In this document: positions 52,101 through 60,164 of the stretch, in pieces
Numbering within the stretch: position 1 is the stretch's first letter
Layout of the letters: every line of letters starts with the position of its first letter
Assembly (NCBI RefSeq): GCF_026241755.1
Contig: NZ_JAPJDA010000002.1
Span: 62,001 to 126,000 of the forward strand
Source of the DNA: Salinimicrobium profundisediminis
Lineage (GTDB): Bacteria > Bacteroidota > Bacteroidia > Flavobacteriales > Flavobacteriaceae
Direction: 5' to 3'
DNA length: 64,000 bases
Position numbers and translations under genes: made by a program
The notes under the pieces: model-generated
The model's database searches: none
What the model saw: the letters and a program-made list of their open reading frames with translations, nothing else
What the model was told of the DNA's origin: nothing

Positions 52101-52553
52101 ACCATGATGGGGATCATTTCGCTGGCAGGAATTGTAGTGAACAATGCTATTGTACTGGTAGATTATACCCAGATACTTATTGACCGCAAAAAAGACAGTC
52201 TTGGAATTGACGATAAAGACCTACTGACAAAAGGCCAGTATTTTGAGACGATTGTTGAAGGAGGCAAGTCAAGATTGCGGCCTGTACTTTTAACTGCCAT
52301 TACGACAGTGTTAGGTCTCATTCCTCTCGCTATAGGACTCAACATAGATTTTTTCTCACTTTTCACAAATTACGATCCTCAAATATACATTGGTGGTGAT
52401 AACGTAATCTTCTGGGGTCCACTGGCCTGGACGGTTATCTTCGGGCTTATCTTCGCTACCTTCCTAACACTGGTGGTGGTTCCCGCAATGCTTTATCTGG
52501 TGAACAGAGGCCGCGTAAAAGTGAGGAATAAGAGAGAAAAATTAACTGCTTAA
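49101..52553 (+). CDS. RND efflux transporter permease (AcrB/MexB-type)
   Basis: A 1150-residue inner-membrane pump, longer than AcrB (1049) mainly through an insertion between membrane helices 6 and 7 (about residues 500-570, KTEEKELTKKKLIRISAILT). Twelve membrane helices and two large periplasmic loops. Helix 4 has FALVMGLGMLVDNGIVVVEN with the Asp of the proton relay; the start NRMTVYVIVAIILIGGLMSY leads into SMPRESFPEVVETKIYVSS. It completes the tripartite exporter with the two upstream genes. The sequence is hydrophobe-efflux-like (HAE1-type) and not metal-specific by visible motifs; substrates unknown. A copy of the dispersed palindrome lies at its stop codon. Confidence 0.95.
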   Translation: MKLDKEFKLSSWAIDNRMTVYVIVAIILIGGLMSYYSMPRESFPEVVETKIYVSSVNPGNSAEDVEKFITEPLEEEFNNIAGVQDISSTTLQDYSLVIVEFDEDISVDAAKQKVKDKVDQQKAATTWPTLDNGAKVEPNVFDLNISEEMPILNVNLTGDYPVQQLKEYAEYLQDRIELLPQIKEASVRGAEEKEVEIAVDIYKMTASKVSFQDIISAVSTENQTISGGNVITGGIQKNIRILGEITNPDELKNVIVKREDGNVFLRDIAEIRFQEQEPTTFAREHGEPVVMLDIKKRGGKNMIEAIENIKAIVKEEQETSLPDDLHISFTNDQSTTTENMVDDLVNNIIFGIILVVVVLMFFLGFRNALFVGFAIPLSMFLSFIILSSIGFTLNTMVLFALVMGLGMLVDNGIVVVENVYSLMDQGVPRIKAAKQGVGEIAWPIIASTATTLAAFFPLALWPGTIGKFMVYFPITLSIVLGSSLFVALIINSMLTSEFMKTEEKELTKKKLIRISAILTGVGIILLIAGFVLDMGGLRAAGNLSILAAILLWAYKYFLSSWVDFFQYRALKKLEKKYEATLRFSLRGKNSYLVFFGTLAMLILSFILVSIVQPKVLFFPENEPNQIITYIELPEGTDIKKTNEITKQVEQQVYEVIEKYEDEDGYNFMVESAISQVGRGAGNPQTDGGQQNDMPHKGKVTLTMREFKDRRGVKSSHVLSEVRDAVQDFPGASIIVEKDAAGPPVGYPINIELKGEDYEQMLITAENLRKQIGEMNIPGIEELQIDVNKSKPELNVQVDRVKAGQLGVSTGTVGQTLRRAIYGEEISTFKEGDEDYPINVRFNEDLRYNENALFNQPITFKNQSTGNIVQVPISSVTKTELTSSFSAIKRKDLKRVITLYSNVLEGYNGNAIVEQLQKELASYDLPEGISLEFTGEQEKQQENMSFLLKALLIGLGGILLILVAQFNSIPKPLIILIAVFLSLAGVFLGLVVFQMDFIIIMTMMGIISLAGIVVNNAIVLVDYTQILIDRKKDSLGIDDKDLLTKGQYFETIVEGGKSRLRPVLLTAITTVLGLIPLAIGLNIDFFSLFTNYDPQIYIGGDNVIFWGPLAWTVIFGLIFATFLTLVVVPAMLYLVNRGRVKVRNKREKLTA

Positions 52554-52581
52554 AATGCCATTTTTGAACCTGAATATTAGA

Positions 52582-52610
52582 AACCTCCGGATAAATCTGG
52601 AGGTTTTTTT
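52582..52610 (+). terminator. Terminator after the RND efflux operon
   Basis: AACCTCCGGA pairs with TCTGGAGGTT around TAAA (one mismatch), followed by seven T. Confidence 0.88.
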
Positions 52611-52629
52611 ATATATAGGCAGTCTGGCA

Positions 52630-52645
52630 AAGTGTTTGGACACTT
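52630..52645 (+). promoter_or_regulatory. Short palindrome upstream of proA
   Basis: AAGTGT (52630-52635) and ACACTT (52640-52645) flank TTGG, 39 bases before the proA start. It could be a regulator site for the proline operon. It is short, so chance is possible. Confidence 0.25.
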
Positions 52646-52684
52646 AAGGCAGGAACAATTTAATTATTAATTAAAATTCAACGA

Positions 52685-53881
52685 ATGAACACTCAGTTAA
52701 CCATTGATGAACGTAACGCAGTTTTGGTCTCAATGGCAAATCTTGTGGAAAAGGAAAAAGACAATATTTTAAAAGCAAATAAGATCGACCTCGACAGCTA
52801 TTCCGGGGAAGATCTGGCCATGGAAGACCGGTTAAAAGTTGATGATGCCAAAATTGAAGGTATGATAGGCTCCCTAAAACACCTGGCTTCCCAGGAAGAC
52901 CCGGTAGGAGTGGAAAGATTCAGCTTTAAGCATGAAAACGGCATGCAGGTTTACAACCGCACCGCATCTTTTGGTACCGTAATGATCATTTATGAATCAA
53001 GACCCGATGTAACTGTTGAAGCTGCAGGGATCGCCTTTAAATCGGGAAACAAGATCCTTCTTAAAGGAGGAAAAGAATCCCTTAATTCAAACCTGGAAAT
53101 TGTGAAACTTTGGCACCAGGCTCTTGAAGAAAACAATATTTCTCCAAACTGGGTAGAATACCTTCAGTTTGACAGAAAACAAACTCAGGAATTTCTCGCT
53201 AACCCAAATCAGCAGGTAGACCTTGTGGTACCACGTGGTGGGGAACGCCTTATCAAATTCGTTAAAGAAAATTCTTCGGCACAGGTGATTGTGAGCGGAC
53301 GCGGAAACAACTTCGTCTACATTCACGAAAATGCCGATACAGATATTGCTATTGATGTGATCTTAAACGGAAAAACAGGGAAAATTTCTGCCTGTAACGC
53401 CGTAGACAAAGTATTGATCGATTCAAGGCTTCCGAATAAAAAAGAGTTCATAAACGAACTTTTAAGCACCCTGAAGAAGCACAATGTAGAAGTAATTGCC
53501 GACAAGTCTCTTGAAGATCTAGATGGCACCCGACCTCTTAAAAGTGAAGATGAATGGTATGAAGAATTTCTCGACTATAAAGCATTGATTGGGGAAGTAG
53601 ATTCGGTCACTGAAGCTATTGCCAAGATCAACAAATATTCTGGCGGGCATTCGGCATCTATTATTTCAAAAGATGACAAGGAAGCACAGAAATTCATGGA
53701 AAATGTTGATAATGCAGCGGTTTACCACAATGCTTCAACAAGATTTACTGATGGCGGACAATTAGGACTTGGTGGAGAACTTGCCATTAGTACAGATAAA
53801 CTACACCAGCGGGGGCCAATAGGGCTTCAGCATCTAGTAACCAACAAATGGTATATTCACGGAAATGGACAAACTCGATAA
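52685..53881 (+). CDS. proA: Gamma-glutamyl phosphate reductase (glutamate-5-semialdehyde dehydrogenase)
   Basis: A 398-residue aldehyde-dehydrogenase-fold protein. Key parts: YNRTASFGTVMIIYESRPDV and VEAAGIAFKSGNKILLKGGK (cofactor region), DLVVPRGGERLIKFVKENSS, and the catalytic Cys in NGKTGKISACNAVDKVLIDS. The end FTDGGQLGLGGELAISTDKL, HQRGPIGLQHLVTNKW is conserved. It makes glutamate semialdehyde in proline synthesis. The gene overlaps proB by 17 bases; the proA-proB order is the reverse of the enterobacterial one but usual in flavobacteria. Confidence 0.96.
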   Translation: MNTQLTIDERNAVLVSMANLVEKEKDNILKANKIDLDSYSGEDLAMEDRLKVDDAKIEGMIGSLKHLASQEDPVGVERFSFKHENGMQVYNRTASFGTVMIIYESRPDVTVEAAGIAFKSGNKILLKGGKESLNSNLEIVKLWHQALEENNISPNWVEYLQFDRKQTQEFLANPNQQVDLVVPRGGERLIKFVKENSSAQVIVSGRGNNFVYIHENADTDIAIDVILNGKTGKISACNAVDKVLIDSRLPNKKEFINELLSTLKKHNVEVIADKSLEDLDGTRPLKSEDEWYEEFLDYKALIGEVDSVTEAIAKINKYSGGHSASIISKDDKEAQKFMENVDNAAVYHNASTRFTDGGQLGLGGELAISTDKLHQRGPIGLQHLVTNKWYIHGNGQTR

Positions 53882-54686
53882 AATTTTAGAACAGAATAAT
53901 ATACAAATGGAAACTCCAAAGAAGAAAAAGAGGATACTTTTAAAATTAGGTTCTAATACACTAACCAAAGAAACCGACCATATTTCGAGAGGAAAAATTG
54001 AAGATATAGGCCGGCAGATTGCCGCCTTAAAAGACGATTACGAGTTCGTAATCATCAGTTCGGGGGCTGTAGCTGTAGCCAAGCAATTTGTGAACCTGGA
54101 ACGCAGTGGCGAGAACATAGATGTAAAGCAGGCTTTAGCATCTATTGGCCAGCCGCACCTTATGCGTATTTTCCAGGAAAGCTTCAGGGAACTTGGGTTG
54201 TTGATAGGGCAGTGTTTGCTATCGCCAAACGACTTTAGCAATGAAGATTCCCGTCAAAATATCATCAACACTGTAAATGTGCTGGTAAAGAATGATTACA
54301 TTCCTATTATTAATGAGAATGACACTTCTTCTACCGATGCTATAAAGTTTGGTGACAATGACAATCTTGCTGCGCAAACAGCGGCTTTACTTGATGTAGA
54401 TTTATTTATCATTGCCACTAATACGCATGGTGTCTACAAAAAAGGTACAATTGAAGCTAAAACTCCGGAAACCATCCGTAAGGTAAGCGATTTGGCAGAG
54501 CTCAAGAAGGAAGTAATGAGCGAGACAAAATCAACTCACGGTACCGGCGGAATGGAATCAAAAGTTTCGGCTGCCGAGATCACTCAAAAAGCCAAAATTG
54601 AAACCTGGATCGTGAATGGTCTTGATGACAACTTTATCCTTAATGCTATTAATGATAAGGTGCATTTCACAAGAATTCACCACTAG
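53865..54686 (+). CDS. proB: Glutamate 5-kinase (short form without PUA domain)
   Basis: A 273-residue amino-acid-kinase-fold protein. Motifs: RILLKLGSNTLTKETDHISR, FVIISSGAVAVAKQFVNLER, IPIINENDTSSTDAIKFGDN and MSETKSTHGTGGMESKVSAA. It phosphorylates glutamate as the first step of proline synthesis. E. coli ProB has about 367 residues with a C-terminal PUA domain; that domain is absent here. The start overlaps proA by 17 bases; an alternative in-frame ATG is at 53907 (METPKKKKRILLKLGS), which would remove the overlap and still keep the whole kinase fold. Confidence 0.95.
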   Translation: MDKLDKILEQNNIQMETPKKKKRILLKLGSNTLTKETDHISRGKIEDIGRQIAALKDDYEFVIISSGAVAVAKQFVNLERSGENIDVKQALASIGQPHLMRIFQESFRELGLLIGQCLLSPNDFSNEDSRQNIINTVNVLVKNDYIPIINENDTSSTDAIKFGDNDNLAAQTAALLDVDLFIIATNTHGVYKKGTIEAKTPETIRKVSDLAELKKEVMSETKSTHGTGGMESKVSAAEITQKAKIETWIVNGLDDNFILNAINDKVHFTRIHH

Positions 54687-54705
54687 ATTATATTGATATT
54701 AATAG

Positions 54706-54736
54706 AAAAGCTGCGCAGTGATGTGCAGCTTTTTTT
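54706..54736 (+). terminator. Terminator after proA-proB
   Basis: AAAGCTGC and GCAGCTTT flank GCAGTGATGT, followed by a T run. Confidence 0.85.
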
Positions 54737-54782
54737 ATGCTGAAATTTTAGCTGAAAAAATCCAATTCACTTCCTGTCCCAA

Positions 54783-55755
54783 GATTGTACACGGCCCGGA
54801 TTGCAAAGAAAAAATTCGTGGATTCGTGGCAAATAAAGATTGTGCTCGGCACGGATTACAAATCCGCGCCAACCTCACGTAATAAATAAGAAATAGTCAA
54901 GCACCAAATTCCAATCTAGATCCTTTCCCGCAGGAACGAAACAAAAAATTCTAAATAAAATCATCTGTGCATCTGTGGCAGAAATTTCACAAGAGCCCAA
55001 AGTTTTCGTTCACAATAAACTTCAGAAGAAAACAGAAAATTCGTGGATTCGTGGCAAAGAAATGTTTGTACACGGCACGGATTACAAATCCGCGCCAACC
55101 TCACATAATAAATAAGAAATATACAAGCACCAAATTCCAATTTATGCCTTGTCACAGGCAGGAACGAAATAGAAATTTTTAAATAAAATCATCTGTGCAT
55201 CTGTGGCAGAAATTTCTCAAGAGTCCAAAGTTTTGTTCACAAAAAACTTCAGAAAAAAAACAGAAAATTCGTGGATTCGTGGCGAAAAAATGTTTGTACA
55301 CGGCACGGATTACAAATCCGTACCAACCTCACATAATAAAGAGAAATACTCAAGCACCAAATTCAAATTTATGCCTTGTCACAGGCAGGAACGAAATAGA
55401 AATTTTTAAAAAAAATCATCTGTGAATGTGTGGTAAAAATTTCACAAGAGCCCAAAATTTTCATTCACAAAAAACTTCAGAAAAAACAGAGAAAATTCAT
55501 GGATTCGTGGCAAATAAAGATTGTACACGACACGGATTGCAAATCCGCGCCAACCTCACGTAATAAATAAGAAATAGTCAAGTACCAAATTCCAATTTAT
55601 GCCTTGTCACAGGCAGGAACGAAATAGAAATTTTTAAATAAAATCATCTGTGCATCTGTGGCAGACATTTCTCAAGAGCCCAAAGTATTCATTTACTAAA
55701 AACTTCAGAAAAAAACAGAAAATTCGTGGATTCGTGGCGAAAAAATGTTTGTGCT
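54783..55755 (+). repeat. Tandem direct repeat array, about 227-bp period, 4 to 5 copies
   Basis: The marker ATTCGTGGATTCGTGGC begins at 54814, 55039, 55267, 55495 (one change) and 55722, giving periods of 225, 228, 228 and 227. Each unit also has CGGATTACAAATCCG and TGCCTTGTCACAGGCA, two small hairpins, then ATCTGTGCATCTGTGGCAGA, whose wording resembles the marker itself. The first copy is truncated on its left, the last on its right. Short open frames run through units because periods are near multiples of three, but all are interrupted and show no protein-like composition. No gene lies between 54687 and 55975. Confidence 0.9.
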
Positions 55756-55852
55756 CTAAATGATCAGCGGGAAAAAATTATAATCATTGGCAATTAATTC
55801 CACGTTAAAAGCCAAAAGCCTGAAAGCCAAAATCATTTTCGGGAAGACCTCC

Positions 55853-55869
55853 CAAAAATGCCATTTTTG
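55853..55869 (+). repeat. Copy of the dispersed CAAAAATGnCATTTTTG palindrome upstream of aspS
   Basis: A perfect 17-base palindrome, CAAAAATGCCATTTTTG, within the longer context ACCTCCCAAAAATG...TTTTTGGCACCTCTTTAAAT, which closely matches the cores of the direct repeats at 6944 and 8823. Other copies or close relatives are at 13408, 29166 and 52552. Confidence 0.75.
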
Positions 55870-55943
55870 GCACCTCTTTAAATTTAGATTCAAATTTTCT
55901 CGATTACTTTTTCCAATCTTCTTTCAATCCCGTGAGTTCTTCT

Positions 55944-55951
55944 TATTTTTG
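55944..55951 (+). promoter_or_regulatory. -7 element of aspS
   Basis: TATTTTTG matches TAnnTTTG, 24 bases before the aspS start codon. No clear -33 box. Confidence 0.5.
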
Positions 55952-55975
55952 CCCCTCTAAAAGATCAAAACGATT

Positions 55976-57730
55976 ATGTACAGAAGTCATACCTGCGGGG
56001 AATTAAGAATAGAAGACCAAGGAAAGCAAGTAACCCTCTCAGGATGGGTACAAAAGACCAGGGATAAAGGATTTATGGTGTGGGTTGATCTACGGGACAG
56101 GTATGGCCTTACCCAGCTTATTTTTGACGAGAAACGCACCCCAAAAGAGATCATGGAAAAAGCTTCCCAGCTGGGTCGTGAGTTTGTGATTCAGGTGAAA
56201 GGAGAAGTCATTGAGCGGGAATCCAAAAACCCAAACATGCCGACTGGTGATGTGGAGATCCTGGTTTCAGAATTAAATATTCTTAATTCGGCTCAACTTC
56301 CGCCGTTTACTATAGAAGATGAAACTGATGGAGGCGAAGACCTTAGGATGAAGTATCGCTACCTCGACATAAGACGTAACCCGGTGAAGAACAAACTCAT
56401 CTTCCGCAGTAAAGTGGCTATGGAAGTGCGTAAACTTTTATCAGAAAAAGGATTTATTGAGGTTGAAACTCCCGTATTAATTAAATCTACGCCCGAAGGT
56501 GCGAGAGATTTTGTGGTGCCCAGCCGCATGAATGAAGGACAGTTTTACGCTTTACCGCAATCGCCACAAACTTTTAAGCAACTGCTTATGGTAGGCGGAA
56601 TGGATAAATATTTCCAGATCGTAAAATGTTTTAGAGATGAAGATTTGCGTGCAGACAGGCAGCCGGAGTTCACACAAATTGACTGTGAAATGGCTTTTGT
56701 GGAGCAGGAAGATATCTTAAACATGTTTGAAGATTTTACACGTAACCTCATCAAAGCAGTTAAAGGCGTTGAGATTACCAAATTCCCGCGCATGACCTAT
56801 GAGCAGGCCATGAAGAAATACGGAAATGACAAACCCGACATTCGTTTTGGAATGGAATTCGGCGAACTTAATGACCTGGCCAAGAACAAAGGCTTCAATG
56901 TTTTTGATCAACAGGAACTGGTAGTAGGAATTGCGGTTCCCGGTGCTGCTTCCTATACAAGAAAAGAGATCGATAAACTTATTGACTGGGTAAAAAGACC
57001 TCAGATTGGTGCTAACGGATTGGTTTGGGTAAAATACAACGAAGACGGATCTCTAAAATCTTCGGTTGACAAATTTTATTCGGAAGAAGATCTAAAAGCA
57101 TGGGCAGAGAGAACAGGAGCAAAAGCAGGAGACCTTATCCTGGTAATGGCAGGTGATGCCGATAAAACCCGAACCCAGTTAAGTGCACTAAGAATGCACC
57201 TGGGCAATGAACTGGGATTAAGAAAAGCCGACGAATTTGCACCGCTATGGGTGGTTGATTTTCCCCTTTTGGAGTGGGATGAAGAAACAGGAAGGTATCA
57301 CGCCATGCACCACCCTTTCACTTCCCCAAAACCCGAAGACATCAAATTACTTGACACCGAACCCGGGAAAGTTAGAGCCAATGCCTATGACCTGGTGCTC
57401 AATGGAAACGAGATTGGAGGAGGCTCCATAAGAATTCATGACAAGAATACGCAGGCAATGATGTTTAACCATCTTGGATTTACACCCGAAGAAGCTAAGG
57501 CTCAATTTGGCTTCCTCATGGATGCATTTCAATATGGCGCACCACCACATGGCGGTATAGCCTTTGGTTTTGACAGGCTTGTTGCCATACTGGGTGGACA
57601 GGAAACTATACGTGATTACATCGCTTTCCCTAAAAACAACTCGGGCCGCGATGTGATGATAGATGCTCCGGCAAGAATAAGTGAAGATCAACTTAAAGAG
57701 CTAAACTTAAAGTTACAAGTTAATTCCTAA
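55976..57730 (+). CDS. aspS: Aspartyl-tRNA synthetase
   Basis: A 584-residue bacterial-type class IIb synthetase. The OB-fold has [20 protein letters not shown]; motif 1 region [20 protein letters not shown]; flipping-loop/motif 2 [20 protein letters not shown]; the GAD insertion domain lies between about residues 290 and 420; motif 3 is [16 protein letters not shown]. The large GAD insertion marks the bacterial form. It charges tRNA-Asp. The repeat array and its own promoter lie upstream, and a strong terminator follows. Confidence 0.97.
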   Translation: MYRSHTCGELRIEDQGKQVTLSGWVQKTRDKGFMVWVDLRDRYGLTQLIFDEKRTPKEIMEKASQLGREFVIQVKGEVIERESKNPNMPTGDVEILVSELNILNSAQLPPFTIEDETDGGEDLRMKYRYLDIRRNPVKNKLIFRSKVAMEVRKLLSEKGFIEVETPVLIKSTPEGARDFVVPSRMNEGQFYALPQSPQTFKQLLMVGGMDKYFQIVKCFRDEDLRADRQPEFTQIDCEMAFVEQEDILNMFEDFTRNLIKAVKGVEITKFPRMTYEQAMKKYGNDKPDIRFGMEFGELNDLAKNKGFNVFDQQELVVGIAVPGAASYTRKEIDKLIDWVKRPQIGANGLVWVKYNEDGSLKSSVDKFYSEEDLKAWAERTGAKAGDLILVMAGDADKTRTQLSALRMHLGNELGLRKADEFAPLWVVDFPLLEWDEETGRYHAMHHPFTSPKPEDIKLLDTEPGKVRANAYDLVLNGNEIGGGSIRIHDKNTQAMMFNHLGFTPEEAKAQFGFLMDAFQYGAPPHGGIAFGFDRLVAILGGQETIRDYIAFPKNNSGRDVMIDAPARISEDQLKELNLKLQVNS

Positions 57731-57734
57731 TATA

Positions 57735-57763
57735 AATGTCCTGCCTGTCAGGACATTTTTTTC
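57735..57763 (+). terminator. Terminator after aspS
   Basis: AAATGTCCTG and CAGGACATTT form a perfect ten-base stem around CCTGT, followed by T. Confidence 0.92.
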
Positions 57764-57772
57764 TTTATTACT

Positions 57773-59566
57773 ATGAGTACTAAAAGCAGGAATCCGTTAT
57801 TTACAAGGTTTTTGATTTGGAGAACCAAACACCTTTCTTTGCAGCAGTTTGTAATGATACTGGCGGCCCTCATAGGTTTTACTGCAGGTTTGGCAGCTGT
57901 GGTGATCAAGAACCTCACCCACTTTATTCAGCGTTTACTTGAAGGGGAGCTAATTGTAAACTATCATCATGCTTTCTACTTCATCTTTCCTATAGTTGGG
58001 CTGGCACTTACACTATTCATAGCAAGGTATGGGATAAGACATCCCATAGGGCACGGTATACCTTCAACTTTGTACGCCATTTCAAAGAAAAAAGGGCTTA
58101 TGAAGCCCATGCAAATGTATGCCTCCATACTCACAGCACCTATCACGGTAGGGTTTGGAGGATCTGTAGGGCTTGAAGGCCCCACAGTAGCAACAGGAGC
58201 GTCCCTGGGTTCAAATATCTCGAGAGCTTTTAACATGAACCAGGCGACCCGCACCTTACTCATTAGTTGTGCGGCAGCCGGTGCCATGTCAAGTATCTTC
58301 AAGGCTCCCATTGCGGCAATTGTATTCGCCATTGAAGTTTTTAGCCTGGACCTCACCCTGGCCTCCCTTCTACCTTTGTTACTGGCTTCAGTTTCTGCTA
58401 TACTTACTTCATACTTTTTCTTTGGTTCAGATATTATTTTGCCTTTTAGCCTTAAAGACAGCTTTGAAATGAGTGATGTGCCTTATTACATCCTCCTGGG
58501 CGTATTGGCAAGCCTCTGCTCCATCTACTTTACAAAAGTTTATTTCTGGATCAATAAATTATTTAAACGGCTGGATTCTCCTTTTCACCGCTTACTTGTG
58601 GGAGGAGGAGCACTGGGAGTGCTTCTTTTTCTCATTCCGCCGCTGTATGGAGAAGGTTATAATGTAATAAATAATTTGCTGCAAGAAGATTATCTTGAAG
58701 CTTTGGGCAGTAGCTTATTCAATGAATACCTAGACAATTTTTGGGTAATCATTGCGCTCCTTGCCGGGCTGGTGATCTTCAAAATTGTGGCCACTTCGCT
58801 TACTTTTAACGCCGGTGGAATTGGAGGGATATTTGCTCCCGTTCTATTTATGGGAAGCACCATGGGGCATTGCTTTGCTTTGTTCATGAACCACATTAAT
58901 GTATTAAGAAGTCCATTATCGGTAAGTAATTTTACCCTCGTGGGAATGGCCGGGCTAATGGCGGGAGTGCTTCACGCACCTCTTACTGCCATCTTCCTGA
59001 TTGCTGAGCTCACTCATGGATACGAACTTTTTGTGCCGCTCATGATCACTTCAGCAATATCTTTTATGATCACTACCAGGTTCCTGCCACATTCAGTATA
59101 CACCAGTGAACTGGCAAAACGCGGAGAGCTGATCACACATAATAAAGATCATGCAGTACTTACCCTCATGAATATAAAGCAGGTTATAGAAAGGAACTTT
59201 GTTACTTTAAAGACAGGCATGACTTTGGGTGAGATTGTGAAGGAAGGTGTGGTAAAATCATCGCGGAATATTTTTCCCGTGGTAGATAGCGACAATAACT
59301 TTATGGGTGTGCTATTGCTGGACGACATAAGACCAATAATGTTTGACAAAAAACTTTACGACAGCGTAAAGATTGAAGAACTTATGCAGGCAGCACCCGA
59401 TATTATTGATGAAGAAAAAGACAGCCCAAAAACCATAATGAAAAAATTTCAGGAAACTGATGCCTGGAACCTTCCGGTAGTGCGAAAGAATAAGTATCTT
59501 GGGTTTGTATCAAAATCTAAGCTTCTTACTGCCTACAGGAAGAAGTTAATAGAAGTAACCGTATGA
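57773..59566 (+). CDS. ClC-family chloride channel/antiporter with CBS domains
   Basis: A 597-residue protein. The membrane part (about residues 25-440) holds the ClC motifs GHGIPSTLYAISKKK (in place of GSGIP), FGGSVGLEGPTVATGASLG with the gating Glu, and NAGGIGGIFAPVLFMGS. A C-terminal CBS pair follows (NFVTLKTGMTLGEIVKEG, NIFPVVDSDNNFMGVLLLDD; DAWNLPVVRKNKYLGFVSKS). The family exchanges Cl- and H+ or conducts Cl-; the glutamate of the antiporter-type gate is present. Its stop overlaps the next start by four bases. Confidence 0.93.
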   Translation: MSTKSRNPLFTRFLIWRTKHLSLQQFVMILAALIGFTAGLAAVVIKNLTHFIQRLLEGELIVNYHHAFYFIFPIVGLALTLFIARYGIRHPIGHGIPSTLYAISKKKGLMKPMQMYASILTAPITVGFGGSVGLEGPTVATGASLGSNISRAFNMNQATRTLLISCAAAGAMSSIFKAPIAAIVFAIEVFSLDLTLASLLPLLLASVSAILTSYFFFGSDIILPFSLKDSFEMSDVPYYILLGVLASLCSIYFTKVYFWINKLFKRLDSPFHRLLVGGGALGVLLFLIPPLYGEGYNVINNLLQEDYLEALGSSLFNEYLDNFWVIIALLAGLVIFKIVATSLTFNAGGIGGIFAPVLFMGSTMGHCFALFMNHINVLRSPLSVSNFTLVGMAGLMAGVLHAPLTAIFLIAELTHGYELFVPLMITSAISFMITTRFLPHSVYTSELAKRGELITHNKDHAVLTLMNIKQVIERNFVTLKTGMTLGEIVKEGVVKSSRNIFPVVDSDNNFMGVLLLDDIRPIMFDKKLYDSVKIEELMQAAPDIIDEEKDSPKTIMKKFQETDAWNLPVVRKNKYLGFVSKSKLLTAYRKKLIEVTV

Positions 59567-59808
59567 AAGTTTTATCCATTCTTACCCAGATAGTGGCCAT
59601 TTTAATCGGGATCTCCTTTTTAGCGGGGTTTTATATTATGCAGGATGATCAGGCATTAGGAGACAGGATTGTTGGGCTCTCTGTGCTTGCAACAGTTTTC
59701 TTTCTCTTACCCATGTTCCTGGTACTTCGCTGGCGTGGAAAAAAATTAAAAGATTACACGCTTTCCGATGAAAATTTGAAGAAAATGAACGATCGGAAAA
59801 AGAAGTAA
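59563..59808 (+). CDS. Small membrane protein coupled to the ClC gene, function unknown
   Basis: An 81-residue protein with two hydrophobic segments, LSILTQIVAILIGISFLAGF and LSVLATVFFLLPMFLVLRW, and a basic C-terminal tail (RGKKLKDYTLSDENLKKM, NDRKKK). The ATG overlaps the ClC stop (ATGA), so it is translationally coupled. Whether it is a subunit of the channel is unknown. No family is recognised beyond similar small flavobacterial proteins. Confidence 0.75.
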   Translation: MKVLSILTQIVAILIGISFLAGFYIMQDDQALGDRIVGLSVLATVFFLLPMFLVLRWRGKKLKDYTLSDENLKKMNDRKKK

Positions 59809-59874
59809 CTGCCACGTTTTAAAATTTTTAGAAATAAATAACAATTTGATTAACCCCTGTTTCAATAATTGGAT

Positions 59875-59882
59875 TATGTTTG
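59875..59882 (+). promoter_or_regulatory. -7 element of the cold-shock gene
   Basis: TATGTTTG matches TAnnTTTG, 27 bases before the csp start codon. The leader is short, unlike the long structured leaders of E. coli cspA. Confidence 0.5.
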
Positions 59883-59909
59883 TACTTTATTAATTATTAT
59901 TTTTTTACA

Positions 59910-60104
59910 ATGGAAGGTACAGTTAAATTTTTCAATGAATCAAAAGGTTACGGATTCATCACCAACGACGACACAGGAAGAGACATCTTTGTTCACGTTA
60001 CAGGACTTAACGGAGAAACTCTTAATGAAGGAGACAAAGTTGAGTATGAGGAAGAAGAAGGAAGAAAAGGATTGACCGCAACTAGAGTGCGCGTAATCAA
60101 CTAA
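59910..60104 (+). CDS. Cold-shock domain protein
   Basis: A 64-residue protein starting at ATG 59910 (MEGTVKFFNESKGYGFITND); a possible earlier start at 59880 lies upstream in the leader and adds unrelated residues. RNP1 is KGYGFIT and RNP2 is DIFVHV, the nucleic-acid-binding motifs of the five-strand OB-fold. It binds single-stranded RNA or DNA and may act as RNA chaperone. It has its own promoter and a strong terminator; whether it is cold-induced cannot be told from sequence. Confidence 0.95.
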   Translation: MEGTVKFFNESKGYGFITNDDTGRDIFVHVTGLNGETLNEGDKVEYEEEEGRKGLTATRVRVIN

Positions 60105-60127
60105 TCATATTAGTTTTTAGCTCAATC

Positions 60128-60158
60128 AAAAAGTCCTGCACACTGTGCAGGACTTTTT
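60128..60158. terminator. Bidirectional terminator between csp and threonine dehydrogenase
   Basis: AAAAAGTCCTGCACA pairs perfectly with TGTGCAGGACTTTTT with overlap at the centre (loop of about three), flanked by A and T runs; the genes are convergent. Confidence 0.93.
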
Positions 60159-60164
60159 TTGGTT

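Noticed and set aside
54967-55425. Short open frames of 68-76 codons inside the tandem repeats
   Set aside because: They arise because the unit is repeated with a period near a multiple of three; the frames break between units and the residues do not look like a protein.
54814-55738. The regular repeats near 55 kb as a CRISPR array
   Set aside because: The period is about 227 bases and the whole unit is conserved; there are no short repeats with unique spacers and no cas genes.
59880-59909. Longer start of the cold-shock protein
   Set aside because: The additional ten residues lie in the leader right after the -7 element, and cold-shock proteins start at the M of MEGTVKFF.
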